A stretch of DNA of 6,226 bases from Gammaproteobacteria bacterium (GTDB lineage: Bacteria; Pseudomonadota; Gammaproteobacteria; Chromatiales; Chromatiaceae). The translations under genes and the position numbers were made by a program. The stretch is taken from the NCBI GenBank assembly GCA_030594925.1, contig JAUVEG010000087.1:1-6226 (forward strand), in the 5' to 3' direction. Shown piece by piece: positions 1 through 5,013 of this stretch. Positions within the stretch are counted from its first letter, which is position 1. Each line of letters opens with the position of its first letter. The notes under the pieces are model-generated. The model saw only the letters and a program-made list of their open reading frames with translations. It did not search any database and was not told the origin of the DNA.

Positions 1-156
1 ACTGTGCGTATCTATCGTAACGGGCGACCCATTGGTGATCTCGTTCCCGTTCCGTCTCGAGCGCCTGCGTGGAAAAATTCGCCTTCAAACCGCATAAACC
101 TCAAGGGTTTGTTGCTCAGCGAAGAGATCATTGCTGACAGGGAGAAGGGCAGGTGA
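1..156 (+). CDS. Phd/YefM-type antitoxin, C-terminal part (5' end outside window)
   Basis: Frame 1 is open from the first base to a TGA at 154-156, giving the last 51 residues of a protein. It reads RIYRNGRPIGDLVPV near the start, the 'x-RNGxPIxxLVPV' beta-strand pattern of Phd/YefM antitoxins. A proline/tryptophan linker and a charged tail ending in LSEEIIADREKGR follow, which is the region that normally wraps the toxin. The family represses its own operon through the N-terminal part, which lies outside the window, and neutralises a PIN or RelE-type toxin. The stop overlaps the GTG start of a PIN toxin gene by four bases (GTGA), the usual translational coupling. The toxin gene is broken just downstream, so this antitoxin is probably an orphan now. 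Assignment rests on the motif and the toxin context. Confidence 0.75.
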   Translation, partial: TVRIYRNGRPIGDLVPVPSRAPAWKNSPSNRINLKGLLLSEEIIADREKGR

Positions 157-284
157 AACTGTTTTTTGATACTTCAGCCTTTATCAAACGCTATGTTGAT
201 GAGCCAAGAAAACTGGGGTCAGAACACAATACTCCCAAGGAATTCTTTTGCTCTATCAGTTCGGGTGTGGATATGGGTGGATAA
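153..284 (+). pseudogene. PIN-domain toxin, truncated after the first 18 codons
   Basis: A GTG at 153, overlapping the antitoxin stop, begins MKLFFDTSAFIKRYVDEP. This is the N-terminal strand of a PIN-domain ribonuclease, with the first catalytic aspartate at residue 6 (FFDTSAF). A complete family member has about 130-145 residues and three further acidic residues. Here homology stops at about position 206 and the frame continues through unrelated codons to a TAA at 282-284. The missing acidic residues mean that no active nuclease can be made. The break coincides with the motif at 214-230, which recurs at 2158-2174, so a rearrangement or insertion probably removed the rest. No other part of this gene is seen elsewhere in the window. 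Confidence 0.75.
214..230. repeat. Copy A of a direct repeat flanking the vapBC1-vapBC2 segment
   Basis: TGGGGTCAGAACA (214-226) is identical to 2158-2170. Including the next four bases, 16 of 17 positions match. It sits a few bases after the point where the PIN toxin reading frame loses homology. Similar 'GGGGTCAGA' sequences are, from memory, often scattered near transposon remnants in gammaproteobacteria; that link is inference. Confidence 0.5.
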
Positions 285-313
285 AATGACAGATATGGAT
301 GGATAAAATGACA
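270..313. repeat. 22-bp tandem duplication, possible insertion-sequence end
   Basis: Two adjacent 22-bp units, 270-291 and 292-313, differ at one position (G277 versus A299). Each contains GGATAAAATGAC. Closely spaced repeated blocks of this sort are found at the ends of IS21-family elements, where the transposase binds. No transposase gene or second end is visible, so an old IS end is only one reading; a simple slippage duplication is the other. Confidence 0.4.
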
Positions 314-344
314 ACTACCAATCAGAGTCGCCATGCATCCCTGC

Positions 345-755
345 TTATTGCTTTTCCAGCCAGTTCTCCACTCTTAATCCGGGTACCCGGGTAAATTCAC
401 CCTCATTGGCTGTTATCACTATACAATCCAGCGCGAGGGCATGGGCTGCAATGAGCATATCATTTGGCCCTATCGGCGTTCCTCTACTCTCCAGAGAGGT
501 GCGAAGTTCTGCATATCGATGGTCGGCCGGTTCCTCCAGAGGCAGTATCTCCATGGCCGAGAGAATCGCTTCCAGTTGCGTAGTCAATCGCACAGAACCG
601 CGCTTGTTGGCGCCGAAACGCAATTCAGCTGCCACCACGATGCTGGTGCAAATACTTTTCTCTCCCTCTGATGCAATCCTTTTCGCCACTCTGCCTTGAG
701 GGTGCCGCACCAGATCAGAAACAATATTGGTGTCCAGCAGGTAACGGGGCTTCAT
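345..755 (-). CDS. vapC: VapC-type PIN-domain ribonuclease toxin, module 1
   Basis: The product is a 136-residue cytoplasmic PIN nuclease, the toxin of a VapBC pair; family members cut RNA, commonly initiator tRNA, but the target cannot be read here. The acidic active site is complete: D8 in YLLDTN, E44 in AAELRFGA, D99 in GPNDMLIAA, and E118/E120 in the TANEGEF segment. The end (VPGLRVENW) is the standard VapC finish. I start at ATG 755-753, two bases after the vapB stop, because a GGAA lies eight bases upstream. A TTG at 761-759 is in frame but only two bases from that site. Expression should depend on the vapB promoter at 1031-1059. The gene appears intact and is full length for the family. 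Confidence 0.92.
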   Translation of the reverse strand: MKPRYLLDTNIVSDLVRHPQGRVAKRIASEGEKSICTSIVVAAELRFGANKRGSVRLTTQLEAILSAMEILPLEEPADHRYAELRTSLESRGTPIGPNDMLIAAHALALDCIVITANEGEFTRVPGLRVENWLEKQ

Positions 756-757
756 GA

Positions 758-997
758 TCAAAGTTCCACGTTATCCAGCGGCGCCAGGTTTTCATCGATA
801 TCAGGAAAGGTCTCATCAATTGGCTTCAGTGTATCAAGCAAAGCAAGAAGCCTGCCTTTTCTGACGGGTTCCACGATAAGCTTGTCCCCCTCTTTGTGAA
901 GAATCGCCTCATTCCCCTCCAGCTCAAACTCCCGGGGAATGCGCAACGCCTGGTTGCTGCCATTGCGAAACAGACGCACATGTCGTTCAGATTGCAT
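758..997 (-). CDS. vapB: VapB antitoxin, SpoVT/AbrB type, module 1
   Basis: This 79-residue protein neutralises the PIN toxin encoded directly downstream and represses the shared promoter. Residues 6-47 form a swapped-hairpin AbrB-like DNA-binding domain, with the VapB signature RLFRNGSNQALRIPREF. The acidic tail (PDIDENLAPLDNVEL) is the toxin-binding segment. I chose ATG 997-995 because GAGAG lies eight bases upstream and the resulting N-terminus (MQSERHVRLF) looks like other VapB proteins. ATG 1003 and GTG 1006 are also in frame but would sit too close to that site. The stop is two bases before the vapC ATG, so the pair is an operon. Function is known from the family; no residue appears missing. 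Confidence 0.9.
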   Translation of the reverse strand: MQSERHVRLFRNGSNQALRIPREFELEGNEAILHKEGDKLIVEPVRKGRLLALLDTLKPIDETFPDIDENLAPLDNVEL

Positions 998-1021
998 TGT
1001 CATCACTCTCTGGAATAACGT

Positions 1022-1059
1022 ATATGCTTAAGCATATGTCAAGATATTGAATCTGTCAA
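1022..1059 (-). promoter_or_regulatory. vapBC1 promoter with 16-bp palindromic operator
   Basis: On the minus strand TTGACA (1059-1054) is followed after 17 bases by TATGCT (1036-1031), a strong sigma-70 pair. ATATGCTTAAGCATAT (1022-1037) is a perfect 16-bp palindrome covering the -10 element, so a bound VapB or VapBC complex would block polymerase. A second TTGACA lies at 1042-1037. The vapB start is about 25-30 bases downstream. Operator function is inferred from position and symmetry. Confidence 0.7.
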
Positions 1060-1423
1060 CAAAAGCGCGTATACGCTGTCCGTGTAGGTATGGTGCAAGG
1101 GGCTGGACCACGCTAACTAATTGAAATGGTAATATAATGCAGCTGTGATAGATGCAAATACTGGCTTGGAGTCGACTTATTGGGGGTGTGGAAAAGACAC
1201 TCTAAGGAGTTGTCCGGAATAATGTTGATGATACGCGCAGCAATGTTGTTCAAACACAAGGCGCAATATACCCGCGCATTGTGTCACAGGCGGATCTCCC
1301 ATTTTTTCTATCACTGCAGGGGTTGTTGAGATTATAGGCTTCAAGCAACACCGCTCAACCTGAAATCCACATGCGCGTCATCGTAGGGGAAAATAACTTT
1401 CCCATTCTCGGCACTCTCAGTAT
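1060..1423. other. Gene-poor stretch between vapC2 and the vapB1 promoter
   Basis: No supportable gene is visible in these 364 bases. On the minus strand a frame of 57 codons including its stop is open at 1113-1283 but has no ATG. Another frame at 1250-1351 encodes 33 residues (VLLEAYNLNNPCSDRK...) from a GTG. Neither has a ribosome site or a family I recognise. The stretch could be decayed coding DNA or a mobile-element fragment. No clear terminator follows vapC2. Confidence 0.4.
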
Positions 1424-1804
1424 TCACCGCAGCAAGCGAATTTCTATACCCAGATCCAGTTTGCTCCACACTTGATCGGTTGTTAGTAGGGGAGAGTTCT
1501 GTTCGATGGCGAGGGCCAGGCAAGCACGGTCTGCCAGAGAGAGGCCATGTTGCCGGGACGTTTCCCATAAATGAGCCGCACGCTCGGCTTGTTCAGTGGA
1601 AAATGGAGTAATTGTCAGGCCAAGTTCTTCGAGCAGGCTTCGTGCTTTCTCTATAGCCATCCCTTTTTGTTTCGTTTTCTGGGCGACTTCACACCAATTC
1701 ACGGCACAGATGCAACTCTCGCCAATAACAGCTTGAACTTCTTCCCATCCTGGTTCCTGATGGAGATATGCCAATAGCGCAGAGGCGTCGAGTACAGGAT
1801 TCAC
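1424..1804 (-). CDS. vapC: VapC-type PIN-domain toxin, module 2
   Basis: The product is a 126-residue PIN-domain ribonuclease, the toxin of the second pair. The active-site acids are all present: D6 in VLDASALLAYL, E39 in NWCEVAQ, D92 in LSLADRACLALA and D110 in LLTTDQVW. The DASALL and LADRACLALA segments match a VapC subgroup usually paired with AbrB/MazE-like antitoxins. Translation starts at GTG 1804, which overlaps the antitoxin stop by four bases (GTGA), the same junction as in the broken module at 153-156. Only a weak AGAAGA precedes it, so translation is probably coupled to the antitoxin. It is full length, with no frameshift. The RNA target is unknown. Confidence 0.9.
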   Translation of the reverse strand: MNPVLDASALLAYLHQEPGWEEVQAVIGESCICAVNWCEVAQKTKQKGMAIEKARSLLEELGLTITPFSTEQAERAAHLWETSRQHGLSLADRACLALAIEQNSPLLTTDQVWSKLDLGIEIRLLR

Positions 1805-2070
1805 TCTTCTCTGCTGTCGCGTTGCGCTTCTACATGCCGTTCTGCGATTATTTCATTCGCCAGACTGACGTTTTTGGGAATGTGAGAAAACATCTTCCAA
1901 AGTCTCTTTTCAGTGACCTCACGTCGTTCCAGCACCAGGCTCTCTCCCTCCTTTCGCGCGATGAGTCGCTCTCCGGGCTTAAGATCCAGGGCCTTTCGCA
2001 GGGCTGCCGGTATAACCACGCGTCCCTGTGCGCCGAGAAGTACCTCATTCGATGATGTTGTGGTGGTCAT
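1801..2070 (-). CDS. vapB: AbrB/MazE-like VapB antitoxin, module 2
   Basis: This 89-residue antitoxin carries an AbrB-type swapped-hairpin domain at residues 9-50, with the hallmark GAQGRVVIPAALRKALDLKPG followed by the ERLIARKEGESLVLE strands. Residues 51-89 form a basic, then mixed-charge tail likely to bind the PIN toxin. ATG 2070-2068 is the start: GAGGA stands seven bases upstream on the minus strand, a good ribosome site. It heads a two-gene operon, overlapping vapC2 by four bases. Its domain resembles AbrB family members more than the VapB of module 1, so the two operons probably use different operators. Symmetric half-sites upstream are described separately. Confidence 0.9.
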   Translation of the reverse strand: MTTTTSSNEVLLGAQGRVVIPAALRKALDLKPGERLIARKEGESLVLERREVTEKRLWKMFSHIPKNVSLANEIIAERHVEAQRDSREE

Positions 2071-2080
2071 TTATGAATCC

Positions 2081-2152
2081 TCATGCCATGCAATAGATAT
2101 TGTGGCACACAATTTGTCAATATGCCACATTGCAAATATTATGATGGCATGA
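2081..2152 (-). promoter_or_regulatory. vapBC2 promoter and nested inverted repeats
   Basis: On the minus strand TTGACA (2120-2115) is followed 17 bases later by TCTATT (2097-2092, four of six consensus bases). Two nearly concentric inverted repeats surround it: outer arms of nine bases at 2081-2089 and 2144-2152, and inner arms TGTGGCA/TGCCACA at 2101-2107 and 2123-2129. The TGCCA/TGGCA half-sites at 2084, 2103, 2123 and 2145 are spaced 19, 20 and 22 bases, about two helical turns each. This suits cooperative binding by an AbrB-type antitoxin. Binding is inferred. Confidence 0.6.
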
Positions 2153-2157
2153 ATAAT

Positions 2158-2174
2158 TGGGGTCAGAACAGAAT
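2158..2174. repeat. Copy B of the direct repeat flanking the vapBC1-vapBC2 segment
   Basis: This copy matches 214-230 at 16 of 17 positions, in the same orientation, and lies immediately beyond the vapBC2 promoter region. The 1.9 kb between the copies contains both minus-strand modules, which suggests that they arrived or were rearranged together. No transposase or recombinase gene is seen. Confidence 0.5.
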
Positions 2175-2198
2175 GGCACTAAGTTAAATCAAATGCCA
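2174..2198. promoter_or_regulatory. Second TGGCA-N15-TGCCA inverted repeat
   Basis: TGGCA at 2174-2178 and TGCCA at 2194-2198 are separated by exactly 15 bases, the same geometry as the inner pair at 2103-2127 in the vapBC2 promoter. It lies between copy B of the direct repeat and the larger inverted repeat at 2199. It could be an additional antitoxin site or a chance match of short words. Confidence 0.3.
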
Positions 2199-2278
2199 CC
2201 GCCATCCCGGCGCATACCGGGATCCTACCAGCTATGAGTGCCGCTTTCCCTGGATACCGGCATTCGCCAGCATGGCGG
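2199..2278. repeat. 80-bp imperfect inverted repeat, REP/MITE-like
   Basis: Two 27-base arms (2199-2225 and 2252-2278) are reverse complements at 22 of 27 positions, with a 26-base loop. Each arm is G+C rich and contains a CCGG core; the left arm has its own small CCCGG/CCGGG stem. The layout resembles paired REP sequences or a short non-autonomous element. It sits between the divergent modules 2 and 3. A GTTTTTG follows on the plus strand, so a terminator-like role on that strand is possible. Confidence 0.6.
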
Positions 2279-2302
2279 GTTTTTGCAAGAGATTCTGTAG
2301 TG

Positions 2303-2338
2303 GTGCAATTTGACTGCACGTATTTTACGTGTTACAAA
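2303..2338 (+). promoter_or_regulatory. Promoter and operator candidate for the module 3 operon
   Basis: TTGACT (2310-2315) and TACAAA (2333-2338) are 17 bases apart, a plausible sigma-70 pair ending about 30 bases before the antitoxin ATG. In the spacer CACGTA/TACGTG (2317-2322 and 2326-2331) forms a perfect inverted repeat with a three-base centre. A second pair, GTGCA/TGCAC (2303-2307 and 2315-2319), overlaps the -35. Ribbon-helix-helix repressors typically bind short palindromes placed like this. Confidence 0.5.
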
Positions 2339-2368
2339 GAAATGCGTGTACGAGGGGCGGGAGTCACA

Positions 2369-2599
2369 ATGAAGCAGAATATTACGTTATCACTGGAAAA
2401 AGCCGTTATTCGAGATGCAAAGGTGCTGGCGGCTCAAAGGTCGCTCTCTGTCAGCGCATTGCTTGCGCAGGAACTGGCCCGACTTGTAGAGCACGATCGG
2501 GAATACAGGCAAGCAAGACTGAGAGCGATTGGTGATCTTGAACAGGGGTTGCAGTTAGGGGGGAATCCTCTGGACAGGGAAGCGCTCTATGACCGGTAA
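2369..2599 (+). CDS. Ribbon-helix-helix (CopG-like) antitoxin, module 3
   Basis: This 76-residue protein starts MKQNITLSLEKAVIRDAKVLAAQR, a beta strand followed by a helix. The turn and second helix, LSVSALLAQELARLVEHDREY, complete a ribbon-helix-helix fold at about residues 1-45. The rest is a charged tail that should hold the PIN toxin. The fold dimerises and uses the N-terminal strands to bind operator DNA. ATG 2369 is chosen over upstream in-frame starts (2234 and 2342) because GGAG lies five bases before it and the fold begins there. The frame upstream of it runs through the inverted repeat and encodes nothing recognisable. The gene overlaps the toxin start by 11 bases, so the two are translationally coupled. 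Confidence 0.87.
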   Translation: MKQNITLSLEKAVIRDAKVLAAQRSLSVSALLAQELARLVEHDREYRQARLRAIGDLEQGLQLGGNPLDREALYDR

Positions 2600-3014
2600 C
2601 ATTTTTGTCGATACAAATATTCTGATCTATGCTTATGATACCGAAGCGGGTGATAAACATGCTATTTGCAAACAAAAGCTTCGAGATCTTTGGGATTGTG
2701 GAGAGGGCGTCATCAGCACGCAGGTGATGCAGGAGTTCTACGTCAATGTTACCAGGAAAATCCCCAAGCCTCTCTCATTCAGCCGTGCCCGGCGAATTAT
2801 CAATAACTATGCGGCATGGCAGGTAGAATTGATCACGCCCCGACTTGTCGGATTTGCTTCGGAAATCCAGGAGAGGAATCAACTCTCATTTTGGGACGCG
2901 CTTATTCTGGCAACAGCCATCCAGGGCAACGTCAAGATACTTTTAAGCGAAGATCTTAACTCAGGGCAGTTGATAGAAGGAGTTGAGGTTGTGAACCCTT
3001 TGATGCGTCATTGA
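2589..3014 (+). CDS. PIN-domain ribonuclease toxin, module 3
   Basis: The product is a 141-residue PIN toxin paired with the ribbon-helix-helix antitoxin just upstream. All four acidic positions are present: D8 in IFVDTNILIYAYD, E49 in QVMQEFYVN, D103 in LSFWDALILATA and D122 in LLSEDLNSGQ. The FWDALI, SEDLNSGQ and VVNP segments mark the PIN subgroup that commonly accompanies CopG-like antitoxins. Length is normal and the frame is intact, so it is probably active unless held by its antitoxin. The ATG at 2589 lies inside the antitoxin gene. No clear terminator follows the stop. RNA target unknown; as in the family, action would be in the cytoplasm and dependent on magnesium or manganese. Confidence 0.92.
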   Translation: MTGNIFVDTNILIYAYDTEAGDKHAICKQKLRDLWDCGEGVISTQVMQEFYVNVTRKIPKPLSFSRARRIINNYAAWQVELITPRLVGFASEIQERNQLSFWDALILATAIQGNVKILLSEDLNSGQLIEGVEVVNPLMRH

Positions 3015-3210
3015 GAGCACAGGGCGCAAACAGTCATTGCATATTGCGTTATTTCTCAATAATCCCGTGCATAGGTTTAGTGGCTGGCTATTACTCCTAC
3101 TAAACACAGCGTCTACGGCCCACCGGGCGGCACGGGCGTTTTCTGCTTAGTGGCGTCTAAATGACAAACTATAGAATGAAAAATGCTCGAAAATCGAGTA
3201 GTAAATTTCC
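3015..3210. other. Intergenic stretch after module 3 with short repeats
   Basis: No gene is supported here. GTTTAGT/ACTAAAC (3075-3081 and 3099-3105) is a 7-bp inverted repeat with a 17-base loop. TTAGTGGC occurs twice in direct orientation (3077-3084 and 3147-3154). CTCGA/TCGAG (3186-3190 and 3194-3198) is a short perfect hairpin. No run of T follows any of them, so they are poor terminators. They may mark mobile-element ends. Confidence 0.35.
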
Positions 3211-3381
3211 TTACTCTGCCCATATTCTGGAAAAGTCAATAATAGCCATCCGCCCTGCAAGGGTTTCAGTAACTCCTTTCATTAAGTGGAATTTTTGAGA
3301 GCCGGTGAGCCAAAACATGCCGGGTTGTTTTTCTTTGTCTACATGAATTTTTATCTCGTTCAAGAGTTGCGCTGTATGTTT
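3211..3381 (-). pseudogene. Fragment of an AAA_14/DUF4143-type ATPase gene
   Basis: On the minus strand a frame of 56 codons (3381 down to 3214, then a TAA at 3211-3213) reads QLLNEIKIHVDK, then PGMFWLTGSQKFHLMKG, then VTETLAGRMAIIDF. These are the conserved blocks that follow the Walker B segment in the ATP-binding domain of AAA_14/DUF4143 proteins: the sensor-like LTGSQ, and the 'E-S/T-LAGR-x-AI-x-x-L/F' motif. A full protein has roughly 370-420 residues. Here the Walker A and B parts are missing on one side and everything beyond the LAGR block on the other, and a TGA lies at 3384-3382. There is no usable start or ribosome site, so this is debris. It lies 20 bp from the pilS stop. Confidence 0.72.
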
Positions 3382-3401
3382 TCAGAGTCCCCTGGGGCTT
3401 G

Positions 3402-4988
3402 TCACTGACTCCCCGAGATTCGAAAAGTGTTGCTGTTTTCCCTTGGGATAAATTCAAGATTTGCGCCATTATTCAGGCAGAGTTCACGCGATAGGTAAAG
3501 CCCCAGGCCGGTGCCGCTGTTGTGGGTTGTAAAAAACGGGTCGAAGAGTTGTCCGATCTGCTCCTGCGGGATAGGCGCGCCGTTGTCTGAAACATCAATT
3601 GTGGTGATGCCGCCTGCATCGGGACAAGCAACACGCACTGAGATGATTAACTCTCCTTCTGCCCGCTTGCTGTGCTGTTGTGCATTGGTGATTAGATTTA
3701 CCAGTACCTGGCGCAGCTGATCAGAATCGAAGGATATAGAGCAGAGGGTGTCAGGGATTTCCAGCGACAGACTACTGCTATTGGGTAGTGAAGAGCTTCT
3801 GAATTCATCGATCAGTGGTGGCAGCCACTGCTTTAGCCGCAGGGTTTTCCTGTTTGGGGTGCGTCGAGACAGTTGCAGAATCTCCTCGACTTGCCTGTTC
3901 ATGCGCCTGGTGTTTGTCTGAATGATCTCAAGCAGGCGCATCTGTTGAGAATCTTGTTGTGATGAATCTTCGAGCAGTTGTGCGGCCTGGTGGATGGCGC
4001 TGAGGGGGTTGCGAATCTCATGGGCAACACCTGCTGTCAGTTTTCCCAATGACGCCAGCTTTATCTGTTGCGCCTGTTTGTCGATCTCACTTTGATCCTC
4101 CAGTGTAATCAGGATGCCGCTTTGGGCTTTGGGACCGAATCCGCAAAAGCGTACCGCTGCCCCATGATTGAATGGAATCCGGGTGGACTCCTGCAGCCGA
4201 TTCTGCGTTGAATTTTCCCACTGCTGCAACACGTGCTCCAGTTCAGGAGAGATGGTTTTTAATTGACTGTATGCCTCTTCAGGGCGCCTGCCAAGCATTC
4301 GCCATACCGATTCATTGCCATACTGTATGCGATGGTTGTGATCGACAACCAGTGCGCCGCTATGCAGTTGCTGGATGATAAAGGCGTTGAGATCGATTTG
4401 ATTCTTCAGGCTGAGGTGCTGTTGCAGGACGATCTTCTCCGAGATATTCAGGTGCCTTGCCAGCATTGCCGAGAAGAAGCCGAGCATCAGATAGGCGACT
4501 CCCAGGATGGCGCTGTTTTTTAATGAGAGATTGGCCCCGGTAGAGAAATGCTGGCTGAACCAGTACGCAATGACGAGTAAAATCGTTGCCGCCAGGGCGC
4601 GCATTGTATAACTATGCTGCAACGGCAGGCTGCCGAGGAGAAACGAGAGGGCGAGAAGCAAGCCGATGTTGGATGCAAAATCACCGGCGCTGATCATGAT
4701 CAGCGGTAGCAGCAAAATGTCGGACCACAGCATTAAGCGTGTGGATGACTCCTGGGTGGTGTAATGTTTGAAAACGATGGTGGCAGTCAGTATGGCGGTC
4801 GCCATATAGAGAGCGGCAGAGAGTGAAAACCAGGGGTGCGGCTCGATGTTCATCAGCGAGCTGAATTCAGGCAGCACAGCCAATGCCAGTAATGCGCTGG
4901 CAATCAGCAGGCGATAGAGAACATAGACACGGACAATGAGCTCCCTGTCACGCTGTTGCTGCTCCAGAAGTTGTTGGTCGCTGCTCAT
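3402..4988 (-). CDS. pilS: Sensor histidine kinase PilS of the type IV pilus system
   Basis: This is a 528-residue inner-membrane kinase. Residues 22-180 hold about six hydrophobic segments (around 22-40, 53-73, 86-101, 107-123, 130-146 and 158-177). A PAS-like domain spans about 195-300. The dimerisation domain has the phosphoacceptor H323 in GVAHEIRNPLSAI. The catalytic domain has N-box NLITNAQQHS (431-440), G1 DNG (468-470), F-box LFDPFFTT (481-488) and G2 GTGLGL (492-497). The family phosphorylates PilR, a sigma-54 activator of pilin transcription, in response to pilin levels in the membrane. The GTGLGLYLSREL segment and membrane layout favour PilS over other kinases. No clear ribosome site precedes ATG 4988. 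The C-terminus (FRISGSQ) ends a few residues sooner than typical PilS, and no pilR follows. Confidence 0.88.
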   Translation of the reverse strand: MSSDQQLLEQQQRDRELIVRVYVLYRLLIASALLALAVLPEFSSLMNIEPHPWFSLSAALYMATAILTATIVFKHYTTQESSTRLMLWSDILLLPLIMISAGDFASNIGLLLALSFLLGSLPLQHSYTMRALAATILLVIAYWFSQHFSTGANLSLKNSAILGVAYLMLGFFSAMLARHLNISEKIVLQQHLSLKNQIDLNAFIIQQLHSGALVVDHNHRIQYGNESVWRMLGRRPEEAYSQLKTISPELEHVLQQWENSTQNRLQESTRIPFNHGAAVRFCGFGPKAQSGILITLEDQSEIDKQAQQIKLASLGKLTAGVAHEIRNPLSAIHQAAQLLEDSSQQDSQQMRLLEIIQTNTRRMNRQVEEILQLSRRTPNRKTLRLKQWLPPLIDEFRSSSLPNSSSLSLEIPDTLCSISFDSDQLRQVLVNLITNAQQHSKRAEGELIISVRVACPDAGGITTIDVSDNGAPIPQEQIGQLFDPFFTTHNSGTGLGLYLSRELCLNNGANLEFIPRENSNTFRISGSQ

Positions 4989-5013
4989 CTAGTTGGGGCG
5001 ATTTTGTCGATAT

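Noticed and set aside
406..699. Plus-strand open frames opposite vapC1
   Set aside because: They are antisense shadows of an intact PIN gene and have no family features.
756..761. TTG 761 as the start of vapC1
   Set aside because: The GGAA site would be only two bases away, whereas ATG 755 has eight-base spacing and gives the usual N-terminus.
998..1006. GTG 1006 or ATG 1003 as the start of vapB1
   Set aside because: Both sit on or next to the GAGAG site; ATG 997 has normal spacing. ATG 1003 cannot be fully excluded.
1341..1568. 75-codon minus-strand frame overlapping the 3' end of vapC2
   Set aside because: Most of it is vapC2 in another frame; the tail (FPYDDAHVDFRLSGVA) matches nothing I recognise and there is no ribosome site.
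2234..2368. Upstream in-frame extension of the module 3 antitoxin from ATG 2234
   Set aside because: It runs through the inverted repeat and the promoter candidate, has no recognisable domain, and a good GGAG ribosome site precedes ATG 2369.
1..3210. Integron cassette array
   Set aside because: Toxin-antitoxin cassettes are common in integrons, but I see no recurring attC-like palindromes with the expected core words and the modules lie in mixed orientations.
3266..3469. 67-codon minus-strand frame across the pilS end
   Set aside because: It overlaps the pilS 3' end and the ATPase remnant in a different frame, without any motif; it is not a pilR start.
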